A stretch of DNA of 41,560 nucleotides from SIG480 sp045636865 (GCA_045636865.1 JAZTYJ010000005.1:1-41560), one strand, 5' to 3'. Shown: positions 8,433-18,504, numbered from the stretch's first letter. The notes: generated by a model from the letters alone, not told the origin. Numbers and translations: made by a program.

Positions 8433-9388
8433 AAGGTATAAAAAATATGAGTGATAGTAAAGCTTGTAAAAAGACGACTATCGGCGGTCAGGCACTTATC
8501 GAAGGTATTATGATGCTTGGTCCCGGGAAGAGTGCGATAGCTGTTCGTCGCCCCGACGGTGAAATTGAGCTGAAGGTTGAAAATACAACACGCGCAGCCG
8601 AGAAGAATAAGTTTTTCTCACTTCCGTTTGTGCGCGGAGTAGTTGGGATTTTTGATTCACTAAAAAGAGGTTTTAAGGCACTTGAATATTCATCTTCAAT
8701 TGCGCTTGAAGATGAGGAAGAGCCGACAAAGTTTGAAAAGTGGCTTGAAAACAAATTCGGAAGTGCGGTTCTTGAAAAAGTTATAATAACGATTGCGATG
8801 ATTCTCGGAATCGGACTTTCTGTCGGTCTGTTTATTCTGCTTCCGACATTGCTTGCAGGTTTTCTTGATGGAGTTATAGAGTCAAACTTTCTTCGCAACA
8901 TCATTGAAGGTGTTTTGAGAATAATAATCTTCTTTGTCTATATGGTTGCAATATCGCGGATGAAAGATATGAAGAGAGTTTTTTCATATCACGGCGCAGA
9001 ACATAAGTCGATATTCTGTTACGAAGCGGGAAAAGAATTGACGGTTGAAAATGTCCGCGGATTTTCAAAAGAGCATCCGAGATGCGGAACGAGCTTTATG
9101 TTTTCGGTCATGATAATAAGCATCCTTATTTTCTCGGTTGTGAGGTGGTCAAATCCGTTTGTGAGAATGGCACTTCGACTTTTGCTTTTGCCCGTTGTAG
9201 TCGGCATAAGCTATGAAATAAACAGAATTCTCGGAAGATACGACAATTTCTTTACGAAAATTATGCGCGCTCCGGGCATATGGTTTCAGAAGTTTACTAC
9301 CTTTGAACCGGACGATTCAATGATTGAGATTGCAATAAGCGCACTCTCTTCCGTTATTCCGGAGGATGATGGCGCAGATAAATGGTAA
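8429..9388 (+). CDS. DUF1385 integral membrane protein (YqhQ-like)
   Basis: This is a 319-residue membrane protein of the DUF1385/YqhQ family, whose function is unknown. Family hallmarks are the start TTIGGQALIEGIMM, the central FSYHGAEHKSIFCYEAG motif (conserved His/Glu, possibly metal-binding) and several hydrophobic segments between residues about 120 and 280. Two starts are possible. ATG 8429 overlaps the kinase stop as ATGA, suggesting translational coupling; ATG 8447 has AAAGGT 10 bp before it. In many Firmicutes this gene sits beside prmC, as here. Confidence 0.85.
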   Translation: MKGIKNMSDSKACKKTTIGGQALIEGIMMLGPGKSAIAVRRPDGEIELKVENTTRAAEKNKFFSLPFVRGVVGIFDSLKRGFKALEYSSSIALEDEEEPTKFEKWLENKFGSAVLEKVIITIAMILGIGLSVGLFILLPTLLAGFLDGVIESNFLRNIIEGVLRIIIFFVYMVAISRMKDMKRVFSYHGAEHKSIFCYEAGKELTVENVRGFSKEHPRCGTSFMFSVMIISILIFSVVRWSNPFVRMALRLLLLPVVVGISYEINRILGRYDNFFTKIMRAPGIWFQKFTTFEPDDSMIEIAISALSSVIPEDDGADKW

Positions 9389-9413
9389 TTTAGCAGAGGG
9401 TGAATGAGTAGAC

Positions 9414-10262
9414 GTGTTTACAACATACAACGACGTATATCTTGATATAAGGCGAAAGCTTGTTTCTGAAAAGGTTTCAATGGCAGAGCTTGAAGCTTTT
9501 GAAATTATGCGCTATGTCACGGGCAAGAGCAGGGAAGAGTTTGTGCGCGATAAGTATCTTCACGCATCAGCAAGCGTTGCGGCAACTGCTGCAACAATCG
9601 CGCTTCGCCGCTGTTCGGGCGAGCCGCTTGCATACATTCTCGGAGAGTGGGAATTTTACGGAATTACCCTCAAGGTAACTCCCGATGTTCTCATTCCGCG
9701 CTCAGATACGGAGGCGCTTGTCGACTGTGCGCTCCGCCGCTGCGACGGTGGTTTCCGTTTTCTCGACCTTGGTTGCGGAAGCGGATGCGTCGGCATCGCT
9801 CTTGCGGCAATGCGCGCATCGTCAAAGGGTGTTCTGGTTGATGTGTCAGACGCAGCTCTTAAGGTTGCAAAGGAAAACGTATATGACCAGAAGCTCTCAT
9901 CAAGACTTTCTTGTATAAAAGGAGATATGACGGCACCGCCACCTGCAAATCTCGGTATGTTTGATGCCATCGTTTCAAATCCGCCGTATATAACAAATGC
10001 AGAGATGACAGAGCTTGATAAGTCTGTCCGCGAGTTTGAACCGGACTCGGCACTTCGCGGAGGAGAAGACGGACTTGATTTTTACAGAGCAATATGCGAC
10101 AACTGGTTAGATGTTCTTTCGCCGGGTGGCGTGCTCGCTTTTGAGTGCGGAATCTGCCAGAGCTCCTCACTTGAAAAGGTGCTCGCAGGATACGGTATGC
10201 ACAGCATCCAGACAACGCGTGATACGTCAGGAGCAAACAGGGTAGTCTCCTGCATCAAATAA
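9414..10262 (+). CDS. prmC: Release-factor glutamine methyltransferase PrmC
   Basis: PrmC (HemK) methylates the glutamine of the GGQ motif in peptide-chain release factors, using SAM. The 282-residue protein has the N-terminal helical domain, SAM motif I (FLDLGCGSGCVGIALA), the catalytic NPPY at residues 189-192 and the preceding LIPRSDTEALV segment (usually IPRPxTE). The start is GTG 9414, with AGAGGG some 13 bp upstream. prfA, a frequent neighbour, is absent; recA follows instead. Confidence 0.93.
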   Translation: MFTTYNDVYLDIRRKLVSEKVSMAELEAFEIMRYVTGKSREEFVRDKYLHASASVAATAATIALRRCSGEPLAYILGEWEFYGITLKVTPDVLIPRSDTEALVDCALRRCDGGFRFLDLGCGSGCVGIALAAMRASSKGVLVDVSDAALKVAKENVYDQKLSSRLSCIKGDMTAPPPANLGMFDAIVSNPPYITNAEMTELDKSVREFEPDSALRGGEDGLDFYRAICDNWLDVLSPGGVLAFECGICQSSSLEKVLAGYGMHSIQTTRDTSGANRVVSCIK

Positions 10263-10291
10263 GTAATATAAATAACAGGAGTGATAAAGTT

Positions 10292-11350
10292 ATGGAAAAG
10301 GAAAAAGCATTGGAAACCGCGATATCCCAGATTGAAAAACAGTTCGGAAAAGGTACAGTCGTCCGTCTCGGCGACAAGACGAGCATGAACGTAAGTTGCA
10401 TCTCAACAGGTTCGCTCACGCTCGACCTTGCACTCGGCGTCGGAGGTCTTCCGAGAGGAAGAATCATCGAAATGTACGGTCCTGAATCATCAGGTAAGAC
10501 AACGGTTGCCCTCCACGCAGTTGCTGAGGCTCAGAAGCTCGGCGGTGAGGCTGCATTTGTTGACGTTGAGCACGCGCTTGACCCCGTATATGCAAAGGCA
10601 CTCGGTGTTGATATCGACAGTCTTATCGTTTCACAGCCCGATGCAGGTGAGGACGCTCTTGAAATCGCAGAGGCACTTGTCCGTTCAAATGCTATTGACA
10701 TCATCGTTATCGACTCTGTCGCGGCTCTTGTTCCGCGTGCGGAAATCGAAGGTGAGATGGGTGATGCACTTGTTGGCGCACACGCACGTCTTATGTCAAA
10801 GGCTATGAGGAAACTGGCAGGTGCGATTTCAAAGGCAAACTGCGTTGCAATTTTCATCAACCAGCTCCGTGAGAAGGTCGGCGTCATGTACGGAAATCCC
10901 GAGGTTACAACAGGCGGACACGCGCTCAAGTATTACTCAAGCGTAAGAATCGACATCCGCCGTGCTGAAACTCTCAAGAACGGAACTGAATTTATCGGTA
11001 ACAGAACACGCGCAAAGGTCGTAAAGAACAAGGTTTCACCTCCGTTCAAGACAGGTGAGTTTGACATTATCTACGGTCAGGGTATCTCAAAGGTAGGAGA
11101 GATTTTAGACCTTGCAGTTAAGTTTGAAATTATCCAGAAGAGCGGCTCGTGGTTCAATATGGGCGAGATCCGTCTCGGTCAGGGAAGAGACAGCGCAAAG
11201 CAGTATCTCATTGATAACCCCGAGTTTGCGGCAAAGATTGAAGCAGAGGTTCGTGCGAAGTACGATTCACTCACAGCTTCTCCTGCAGCAAAGCCGGCAA
11301 CTCCGGCAGGCAAGGGAATAAGCGTTGATGCTGATGACTTTGAAGGATAA
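10292..11350 (+). CDS. recA: Recombinase RecA
   Basis: RecA forms filaments on single-stranded DNA, drives strand exchange and triggers LexA cleavage in the SOS response. The 352-residue product is full length: Walker A GPESSGKT (63-70), Walker B VIDSVAALVP, the L2 loop region FINQLREKVGVMYGNPEVTTGG, and a short acidic tail ending DADDFEG. AGGAGTG precedes ATG. Its own inhibitor, recX, follows 11 bp downstream. No LexA box was recognised in the short upstream gap, so SOS control is not shown here. Confidence 0.98.
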   Translation: MEKEKALETAISQIEKQFGKGTVVRLGDKTSMNVSCISTGSLTLDLALGVGGLPRGRIIEMYGPESSGKTTVALHAVAEAQKLGGEAAFVDVEHALDPVYAKALGVDIDSLIVSQPDAGEDALEIAEALVRSNAIDIIVIDSVAALVPRAEIEGEMGDALVGAHARLMSKAMRKLAGAISKANCVAIFINQLREKVGVMYGNPEVTTGGHALKYYSSVRIDIRRAETLKNGTEFIGNRTRAKVVKNKVSPPFKTGEFDIIYGQGISKVGEILDLAVKFEIIQKSGSWFNMGEIRLGQGRDSAKQYLIDNPEFAAKIEAEVRAKYDSLTASPAAKPATPAGKGISVDADDFEG

Positions 11351-11361
11351 GCCTTTTAAAG

Positions 11362-11979
11362 ATGAAAATCGAAAGCATAAAGGTTGGTAGGCGCGATAAG
11401 GAAAAGCTCGTCATCCGAATGGAAAACGGCGAATATATTTCAGCGAGGGTAGACGATGCCTATATGCTGAAAGTTGGCGATGAAATCTCAAGGGAAAAGG
11501 CGGATGAGCTTACATCTGCCTATAGCAGAACGCTTGCAAAGAAAAGTGCGGCAGCAACGCTTGCACGAAGAAGCGTTTCAAAGGCTGAGCTTTCAAAAAA
11601 ACTGCGTCAGAAGGGGTTTTCAGAGGAGGACTCCGAGGAAGCCGTCGAGTGGTTTTCCGAGCGCGGCTTTGTGGATGATGAATCGTATGCCGACGCAGTC
11701 TCACAGTATTATACTGCGCGCGGATATGGCAGAATGAGAGTTTATGAAGAGCTTAAAAGACGCGGTATAGCGCGGGATATTTCAGAGCGCGTTCTTTCTG
11801 AAATCCCCGAGGCGAAGGAAGAAATTATATCGCTTATCGAAAAACGTCTTCGCGGCGAGGGATGTGATCGCGAGAAAAAAGCAAAAACAGTTGCGTTTTT
11901 ATTAAGGCGCGGCTTTGGATATGATGAAATAAAGGCTGCGTTTTATCAGATGCAGCTTGATTCGGAGGATATTGACTGA
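11362..11979 (+). CDS. recX: RecA regulator RecX
   Basis: RecX binds RecA filaments and limits their growth. The 205-residue protein is helix-rich and built of the RecX three-helix repeats, with the marker segments SKAELSKKLRQKGF and VDDESYADAVSQYYTARGYG. Length and the position directly after recA fit the family. Its stop overlaps the rimO start (TGATG). Confidence 0.9.
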   Translation: MKIESIKVGRRDKEKLVIRMENGEYISARVDDAYMLKVGDEISREKADELTSAYSRTLAKKSAAATLARRSVSKAELSKKLRQKGFSEEDSEEAVEWFSERGFVDDESYADAVSQYYTARGYGRMRVYEELKRRGIARDISERVLSEIPEAKEEIISLIEKRLRGEGCDREKKAKTVAFLLRRGFGYDEIKAAFYQMQLDSEDID

Positions 11980-13316
11980 TGTCTAAAATTGGCGTAGTTT
12001 CGCTCGGATGCTCGAAAAATCAGATAGATTGCGAGCATATGCTGAGCCTTCTTGATGAGGCAGGGCACGAGCTTACGGTTGAGCTTAACGATGTTGACGT
12101 GGTTATCATAAACACCTGCGGCTTCATCGGTGACGCAAGAGATGAGGCATATGAGTACATCAAAGAGGCGATAACTCTCAAGAGTGAGAAAAGCATCGGA
12201 AAGATTGTTGTTACCGGATGTCTGGCCGAGCTTTCGCGCGAAAAGCTTTGTGATGAGTTTCCGGAGATTGATGCGCTTGTCGGTTGCGGAAGCTATCTTG
12301 AAATCTGCGATGTCATAGAAGAGGTTCTTGCGGGCGGATATGCAGAGCGTTTTGCAAAGCCCAATGATGCGCCGCTTGAGTGCGGGAGAGTGCTTACCAC
12401 TCCGCCGTATACCGCATTTATAAAAATTGCAGAAGGATGCTCAAACTGTTGTTCATACTGCATCATCCCACGCCTTCGCGGTCGTCTTCGCAGCCGCGAT
12501 ATGCAGGAGATTATAAACGAAGCAGAAGCTCTTGCAGAGAGCGGAGCACGCGAGCTTATCATTGTTGCACAGGATACGGGAAGCTACGGTATCGACATTG
12601 TTGGAAAAAGTCTTCTTCCCGAGCTTCTTGAAAAGCTCTGCGAGATAGAAAAGCTTCGTTGGATTCGCATTCATTATCTCTATCCCGACAAGATAGACGA
12701 TGAGCTTATCCGCGTGATTTCAGAAAATGAAAAGATAGTGAAATATCTCGACATTCCGATTCAGCATATAAATAACAGAATCTTAAAGCTTATGAACAGA
12801 AAGGACACGGGAGAAAATATAAGGAGCTTATTTTCAAAACTCCGAAAGGAAATCCCCGATGTCGTAATCAGAACAAGTCTCATAGTCGGTTTTCCGGGTG
12901 AGACGGATGAAGAGTTTGAAGAACTTTGCGATTTTCTTAAGGAATATAAAATTGAACGTGCCGGCGTATTTGCATACTCACGCGAGGAGCATACCGCGGC
13001 ATACTCAATGGAAGACCAGATTGATGAAGATGTAAAGCAAAGAAGAGCAGAGCTTGTCGGCGCACTTCAGGCACGCGTTATGGACGAATATAACGAAAAG
13101 ATGACGGGTAAAACAATTACCGTCCTGACAGAAGGCTTTGACAGGTACAGCGAATGTTATTTCGGCAGAAGCTTTGCAGATTCTCCCGATATCGACGGAA
13201 AGATTTTCTTCTCCGGCAAAAAGGGAATCCGTCCGGGTGATTTTGTTGATGTAGAAATTACCGAGGAGATGGACGGAGATCTTCTTGGAGAGGCAAGACA
13301 GGAGGAAAATATATGA
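11979..13316 (+). CDS. rimO: Ribosomal protein S12 methylthiotransferase RimO
   Basis: RimO is a radical-SAM enzyme that adds a methylthio group to an aspartate of ribosomal protein S12. The 445-residue product has the N-terminal UPF0004 domain (SLGCSKNQIDCE, NTCGF) that holds the auxiliary iron-sulfur cluster. The radical-SAM cluster is CxxxCxxC (Cys154, Cys158, Cys161, in CSNCCSYCIIPRLRG), and a C-terminal TRAM domain follows. The SLGCSKN start favours RimO over its paralogue MiaB. It overlaps recX by one base and pgsA by four. Confidence 0.94.
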   Translation: MSKIGVVSLGCSKNQIDCEHMLSLLDEAGHELTVELNDVDVVIINTCGFIGDARDEAYEYIKEAITLKSEKSIGKIVVTGCLAELSREKLCDEFPEIDALVGCGSYLEICDVIEEVLAGGYAERFAKPNDAPLECGRVLTTPPYTAFIKIAEGCSNCCSYCIIPRLRGRLRSRDMQEIINEAEALAESGARELIIVAQDTGSYGIDIVGKSLLPELLEKLCEIEKLRWIRIHYLYPDKIDDELIRVISENEKIVKYLDIPIQHINNRILKLMNRKDTGENIRSLFSKLRKEIPDVVIRTSLIVGFPGETDEEFEELCDFLKEYKIERAGVFAYSREEHTAAYSMEDQIDEDVKQRRAELVGALQARVMDEYNEKMTGKTITVLTEGFDRYSECYFGRSFADSPDIDGKIFFSGKKGIRPGDFVDVEITEEMDGDLLGEARQEENI

Positions 13317-13882
13317 CAACTGCAAACATAATTTCGATAATACGTATTTGTATGATACCTGTGTTTGTTGCGTTTGCACTTATCGGAATTCCGTATAGTG
13401 AATACATAGCTCTTGCGATATTCATTCTCGCGAGCATAACAGACTGGGTGGACGGTTATATCGCAAGAAAATATAATCAGATAACAACACTCGGAAAATT
13501 TCTTGATCCGCTTGCGGATAAGCTTCTTGTTACCGCAGCAGTTCTTGTGCTTATTGAGCGCGGTGATATGGGAAGTGTTCCTGCACTTATCATTATTGCG
13601 CGCGAGCTTATTGTAACATCTCTCCGCATCGTTGCAATGGGTGAGGGGATCGTTATTGCGGCGCAAAAATCCGGAAAGCTTAAGACATTCATCCAGATTG
13701 TCGGAGTTGTATTCCTCTTCACTCCGCTTCGCGAAATCCCTGTATTCTTTATGACAGCAGGAGATATCGTAGTCTGGATTATGGCGGCAATCACCCTTGT
13801 TTCCGGCATAGAATATTTTGGAAGCTTCGGCGGAGTTTTAAAAAGCTCCAATGATGCAAAAAACAAGACCGAGGAGAAATAA
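13313..13882 (+). CDS. pgsA: CDP-diacylglycerol-glycerol-3-P phosphatidyltransferase
   Basis: PgsA makes phosphatidylglycerol phosphate from CDP-diacylglycerol and glycerol 3-phosphate, committing lipid to phosphatidylglycerol. The 189-residue membrane protein carries the CDP-alcohol phosphotransferase signature DGxxAR-x8-GxxxDxxxD (DGYIARKYN through GKFLDPLADK) after the first membrane segments, with four to six hydrophobic helices overall. Its ATG overlaps the rimO stop (ATGA). A related CDP-alcohol transferase is possible, but the length and context favour PgsA. Confidence 0.9.
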   Translation: MTTANIISIIRICMIPVFVAFALIGIPYSEYIALAIFILASITDWVDGYIARKYNQITTLGKFLDPLADKLLVTAAVLVLIERGDMGSVPALIIIARELIVTSLRIVAMGEGIVIAAQKSGKLKTFIQIVGVVFLFTPLREIPVFFMTAGDIVVWIMAAITLVSGIEYFGSFGGVLKSSNDAKNKTEEK

Positions 13883-13885
13883 AGT

Positions 13886-15283
13886 ATGAAGCTTTTTAAT
13901 TCACTTACTAGAACAAAAGAAGAATTTCAGCCGATTGAGCCGGGAAAGGTAAAGATGTATTCCTGTGGCCCGACGGTGTATAACTTTTTCCATATAGGAA
14001 ATGCGCGCCCGTTTATCGTTTTTGACGTGCTCCGCAGATATATGGAGTATCGCGGATATGCAGTAAACTTCGTTCAGAATTTTACGGATATCGACGACAA
14101 GGTAATTAAACGCGCAAATGAAGAGGGAACTACCTATAAAGACGTTGCAGAAAAGTATATCGAAGAGTATTTCGTTGATGCAAAGGGGCTCGGAATCCAT
14201 CCGGCAACGGTGCATCCGCGCGCAACAGAAAATATTGACGCGATAATCGAGATAGTTAAAACTCTTGTAGACAAGGGTTATGCATATGAATCTGAAGGCG
14301 ACGTGTATTTCCGCGCTCTCAAGTTTGAGGGATATGGCAAGCTCTCGAAGCAGCCGATTGAAGACCTCGTTGCAGGCGCTCGCATAAGCGTCGGTGAGAA
14401 GAAGGAAGAAGCAACCGACTTTGCTCTCTGGAAGGCTGCGAAACCGGGTGAGCCGTACTGGGAGTCTCCGTGGGGCAAAGGTCGTCCCGGCTGGCACATC
14501 GAGTGCAGTGCTATGGCAAACCGCTACCTCGGCAAGACTATCGACATCCACAGCGGCGGCGTTGACCTTACCTTCCCGCACCACGAAAACGAAATCGCAC
14601 AGTCAGAGGCGGCAAATGGATGCAAGTTTGCAAATTTCTGGCTCCATAATGCGTTTTTAAATATCGACAACAAGAAGATGTCAAAGTCACTCGGCAACTT
14701 CTTCACGGTCCGTGATGCTGCAAAGGTATACGGCTACGAGGCGATTCGCTTCTTTATGCTCTCTGCACATTACAGAAGTCCGATAAACTACTCTGAAGAA
14801 TCTCTTATGCAGGCGAAGGCGGCGATTGAAAGACTCCGCAATGCCGAGGGCAATATGGAGTTTATGGCAGAAAACGGTGATTCTGCACAGCTTTCAGACG
14901 AGCAGAAGAGCATTCTTTCGGGATTTGATAAGTACAGAGAAAAATTCAACACAGCGATGGATGATGACATAAACACAGCAGATGCGATTGCGGCAATATT
15001 TGAGCTTGTCCGCGATATAAATACGGCACTTTCAGATAACGCAACTGCCATCTTCGCAAAAGAATGTCTTAACCGTATGCGTGAGCTTTGTGATGTTCTC
15101 GGAATCGTTCCGAAGATAGAAGAGGCATCACTTGATGCGGAAATCGAAGAGATGATAGAAAAGCGTCAGGCGGCACGTAAGGAGAAAAATTTTGCAGAGG
15201 CAGACCGCATCCGCGACGAGCTCGGAAAGATGGGAATTGTGCTTGAGGATACACCGCAGGGTGTAAAGTGGCACAGAGCATAA
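13886..15283 (+). CDS. cysS: Cysteinyl-tRNA synthetase
   Basis: CysS charges tRNA-Cys with cysteine. The 465-residue class I synthetase has the HIGH-type motif HIGN (residues 36-39), the zinc ligand Cys27 (KMYSCGPTVYN), GWHIECSAMA, a complete KMSKS loop (from Lys264) and the C-terminal DALR-type helical bundle. It begins 3 bp after pgsA. A hairpin after the stop may end this transcript. Confidence 0.97.
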   Translation: MKLFNSLTRTKEEFQPIEPGKVKMYSCGPTVYNFFHIGNARPFIVFDVLRRYMEYRGYAVNFVQNFTDIDDKVIKRANEEGTTYKDVAEKYIEEYFVDAKGLGIHPATVHPRATENIDAIIEIVKTLVDKGYAYESEGDVYFRALKFEGYGKLSKQPIEDLVAGARISVGEKKEEATDFALWKAAKPGEPYWESPWGKGRPGWHIECSAMANRYLGKTIDIHSGGVDLTFPHHENEIAQSEAANGCKFANFWLHNAFLNIDNKKMSKSLGNFFTVRDAAKVYGYEAIRFFMLSAHYRSPINYSEESLMQAKAAIERLRNAEGNMEFMAENGDSAQLSDEQKSILSGFDKYREKFNTAMDDDINTADAIAAIFELVRDINTALSDNATAIFAKECLNRMRELCDVLGIVPKIEEASLDAEIEEMIEKRQAARKEKNFAEADRIRDELGKMGIVLEDTPQGVKWHRA

Positions 15284-15319
15284 ATTCCGGCATCGGTCTG
15301 GCGTTTACGCGAAACGTTT

Positions 15320-15348
15320 GGCGGAGAGAAATCTCTCCGCCTCAATTT
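15320..15348 (+). terminator. Hairpin after cysS, possible terminator
   Basis: A perfect 10-bp stem, GGCGGAGAGA (15320-15329) and TCTCTCCGCC (15332-15341), is followed by TCAATTTT. The tail is poor, so it may terminate only partly before polA. Confidence 0.5.
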
Positions 15349-15373
15349 TGATACGAAAGCGTGAGGATTGCTT

Positions 15374-18028
15374 ATGAAAATAATGGTTATAGATGGCAAC
15401 AGCATAATAAACCGTGCTTTCTACGGAATTCGCACGCTCACAAACGCAGAGGGCCTTAATACAAACGCGATTTACGGCTTTTTGTCGATATATTTAAAGA
15501 TTTTTGAGGAGATTAAACCCGACGGTGTATGTGTTGCGTTTGACCTTAAGAAGCCGACCTTCCGCCATCTTAAATATGAGGCGTATAAGGCTGGCAGAAA
15601 GGGAATGCCCGACGAACTTGCAGAGCAGCTTGAGCCGATGAAACAGGTGCTTGATGCGATGAACATTATGCGCATTGAATGTGAGGGCTTTGAGGCTGAT
15701 GACATAATCGGAACAATCAGCAAAAAATGTGCTGAATGTTCTGATGAATGTGTTATTGTTACGGGCGACCGCGACAGCTTTCAGCTTATTGAAAACGAGG
15801 GGACAAACGTCCTTCTTGTTTCATCAAGAATGGGAAAGACGGAGACAACTCTCTATAACGGTGCAGAGCTTCTCATAAAGTACGGTCTTCCGCCTGAACT
15901 TATGCGTGACCTCAAAGGTCTTATGGGAGATTCGTCAGACAATATTCCCGGTGTTCCGGGAATCGGCGAAAAAACGGCAACAGAGCTTGTTTTGAAATTC
16001 GGAGACATTGATTCGATTTATGATAATATAAATTCGCCTGAAATTCGCGAGTCTGTAAGAAAAAAACTCTGTGAAGGCAAAGACCTTGCCTACCTCTCAA
16101 AGTGGCTTGGCACAATAGCTTGCGATGCGCCGATAGATTTTTCTGCAGAGAAGGCAAAGGTGCGCGAGGTTGATAATGACAAGCTCTATGAGCTCTTTTC
16201 TCGTCTTGAATTTAAAAGCTTTATATCAAGACTCGGGCTTAAGTTGCCCGAAAAAACAGAGATAAGTTTAAATAAAACTGAAAAGAAATTTTCAAAAAAA
16301 CTCATAAACACAGAGGCGGATTTAGGCGAGGCAAAGGAAAAACTCTCCGGCGGAGAGTCGGTAGTTTTTTGCGACGATGCCTTTAATGCAATCGGGGCAT
16401 CCTGTGGAGAGTATGTTTATATCGCTTGCCGTTTTCAATGCGGAGAGGATGTTTTTAAAGAGTTTATGCGCTTTGTTTTTTCGTCCTCGGTCTCAAAAAC
16501 TCTTCACGACAAAAAAGAGTTTATAACGCGGCTTAAGAAGGAAAATACCGAGTGTGAAAATGTAGTTTTTGATACGGCGCTTGCGGCGTATGTAATTGAT
16601 GCGACAAGAAAGAGGTACGATGTCGTTTCGGTTTCGCATATGATGGGATGCGATATGGACGTTGATTGGGAGAGGCTTTGCGACCCTGTAAGCTTTTCTC
16701 CCCTTACAGGCTGTGAGGATGGTATTGACGCCATTTTTGCGTGTCTGACGGCACTCTGCTTCATCGCAGACGAGGAGAGAAAAAAACTCTCCGAAACAGG
16801 AATGGAAGCACTATATTTTGATATAGAAGCTCCGTTTACAGATGTCCTTTCGGATATGGAAAAAGAGGGAGTTTTTATAGATTCGGCAGAGCTTTCGTCA
16901 TTTGGAGACAAGCTCTCCGTTGAAATTGCTTCTCTTACAAAAAAGATATATGCTTATGCGGGGATGGAGTTTAACATTCTTTCTCCGAAGCAGCTTGGTG
17001 AGGTTTTGTTTGAGCATCTCAAAATTCCGCCAGTCAGAAAGACGAAGACGGGATATTCGACGGATGCAGACGTTCTTGCGAAGCTTGCAGGCTATCATGA
17101 AATAATTCCGCTTATAATTGAATACAGAAAATATTCAAAGCTCAAATCAACCTATGCAGACGGTCTTTTGCGCTTTGTTTCACCCGAGGATGGGAAAATC
17201 CATACCACATATCAGCAGATGGTAACCGCAACGGGAAGAATCAGCTCAACTGATCCGAATCTCCAGAACATCCCCGTGCGCTCGGAGCTTGGCGGAGAGG
17301 TCAGAAAGATGTTTATTCCGTCAACGCCCGACAGGGTTTTTATTGACGCTGACTACTCGCAGATTGAGCTTCGCGTTCTTGCGCATATAACGCAGGATAA
17401 GGAGATGTGCGATGCGTTCATAAACGGAACGGATATCCACTCGCAGACCGCATCACAGATTTTTGGTGTACCCGTAGATAAGGTCGGTGCGGATGAAAGG
17501 CGCGTTGCAAAGGCTGTAAACTTCGGCATTGTTTACGGCATCTCGGAATTCTCGCTTGCCGAAGACATCGGTGTCTCAAGGGCAGAGGCAAAGCGATATA
17601 TTGAAACATATCTTGAAAGATTTTCGGGCGTTCGAAACTATATGAAGGATATTGTTGCAAAGGCAAGGGAAGATGGCTACGTCACAACACTCTTCGGCAG
17701 ACGCCGTTATATCCCCGAAATATCTTCAAAAAACTTCAATATCCGTTCATTCGGAGAGCGCGTTGCGCTCAATGCGCCGATTCAGGGAAGTGCTGCCGAC
17801 ATCATTAAAATCGCGATGATAAAGGTAAAAGCCCGCCTTGAAAAAGAAAATATTCCCGCAAAGCTTATCCTGCAGGTGCACGACGAATTGATACTCGAAG
17901 CAAAAGAGAGCGATGCCTCTCATGCCGCAAAAATCCTCGTTGAAGAGATGGAAAACGCGTGCTCGCTGACAGTTCCGCTCACTGCAGATGCAGGCATCGG
18001 AAGAACTTGGTACGAGGCGAAAAAGTAA
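15374..18028 (+). CDS. polA: DNA polymerase I
   Basis: PolA fills gaps and removes RNA primers. The 884-residue product has an N-terminal 5' nuclease (DGNSIINRAFYG, TGDRDSFQL, GDSSDNIPGVPGIGEKTA). The middle exonuclease domain has lost the usual DxE metal ligands (VVFCDDAFNA), so it is probably without proofreading. The C-terminal polymerase is complete: motif A DADYSQIEL near residue 657, motif B RRVAKAVNFGIVYG, motif C QVHDELILEA. ATG 15374 is chosen because GTGAGGA (15361-15367) lies 6 bp before it, not the TTG at 15368. Confidence 0.96.
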   Translation: MKIMVIDGNSIINRAFYGIRTLTNAEGLNTNAIYGFLSIYLKIFEEIKPDGVCVAFDLKKPTFRHLKYEAYKAGRKGMPDELAEQLEPMKQVLDAMNIMRIECEGFEADDIIGTISKKCAECSDECVIVTGDRDSFQLIENEGTNVLLVSSRMGKTETTLYNGAELLIKYGLPPELMRDLKGLMGDSSDNIPGVPGIGEKTATELVLKFGDIDSIYDNINSPEIRESVRKKLCEGKDLAYLSKWLGTIACDAPIDFSAEKAKVREVDNDKLYELFSRLEFKSFISRLGLKLPEKTEISLNKTEKKFSKKLINTEADLGEAKEKLSGGESVVFCDDAFNAIGASCGEYVYIACRFQCGEDVFKEFMRFVFSSSVSKTLHDKKEFITRLKKENTECENVVFDTALAAYVIDATRKRYDVVSVSHMMGCDMDVDWERLCDPVSFSPLTGCEDGIDAIFACLTALCFIADEERKKLSETGMEALYFDIEAPFTDVLSDMEKEGVFIDSAELSSFGDKLSVEIASLTKKIYAYAGMEFNILSPKQLGEVLFEHLKIPPVRKTKTGYSTDADVLAKLAGYHEIIPLIIEYRKYSKLKSTYADGLLRFVSPEDGKIHTTYQQMVTATGRISSTDPNLQNIPVRSELGGEVRKMFIPSTPDRVFIDADYSQIELRVLAHITQDKEMCDAFINGTDIHSQTASQIFGVPVDKVGADERRVAKAVNFGIVYGISEFSLAEDIGVSRAEAKRYIETYLERFSGVRNYMKDIVAKAREDGYVTTLFGRRRYIPEISSKNFNIRSFGERVALNAPIQGSAADIIKIAMIKVKARLEKENIPAKLILQVHDELILEAKESDASHAAKILVEEMENACSLTVPLTADAGIGRTWYEAKK

Positions 18029-18029
18029 T

Positions 18030-18500
18030 ATGGAAATCATAAAAGCTAAAAGAGAGCACATAGGAGGAATTGCCTGTCTTGAATCGCTTTCGTTTTCACA
18101 TCCATGGAGCGAAACGGCGATAGAAGAAACAATGATGCGCAAGGAGTCAGTTTTTCTTGTTGCGCTTTCTGAAGGTAAAGTGGTGGGATATATCGGATCT
18201 TACTACTGCGCAACCGAAGGGTATATAACAAACATCGCAGTTTTGCCGGAGTGCAGAAGAAAAGGTGCAGGCCGCGCTCTTCTTAAAAGGCTTATAGAAG
18301 AGGGGGGCGCGCTTGGGCTTGAGTTTTTGACTCTTGAAGTCAGAGAGTCGAACACTCCTGCGATTTCGCTCTATGAGTCACTTGGATTTATTCCGGTAGG
18401 AAAGCGTCCGCGATTTTATTCAGATCCCAAAGAAGCGGCGCTTCTTCTTACATACTATATGGATGCATCGGAAGGTGATGACGGTGCTCGGAAAGGATAA
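18030..18500 (+). CDS. rimI: Ribosomal protein S18 alanine N-acetyltransferase RimI
   Basis: RimI is a GNAT acetyltransferase that acetylates the N-terminal alanine of ribosomal protein S18. The 156-residue protein has the acetyl-CoA loop ECRRKGAGRALL and the later LEVRESNTPAISLYESLGF motif typical of RimI. ATG 18030 begins one base after the polA stop; an earlier in-frame ATG would lie inside polA. tsaD follows 4 bp later, matching the common rimI-tsaD pairing. Confidence 0.9.
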   Translation: MEIIKAKREHIGGIACLESLSFSHPWSETAIEETMMRKESVFLVALSEGKVVGYIGSYYCATEGYITNIAVLPECRRKGAGRALLKRLIEEGGALGLEFLTLEVRESNTPAISLYESLGFIPVGKRPRFYSDPKEAALLLTYYMDASEGDDGARKG

Positions 18501-18504
18501 CAAA

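Noticed and set aside
13901..14584. 227-codon antisense frame over cysS
   Set aside because: It lies wholly opposite a well-supported synthetase gene, with no family resemblance or ribosome binding site; frames of this kind are common opposite this genome's coding strands.
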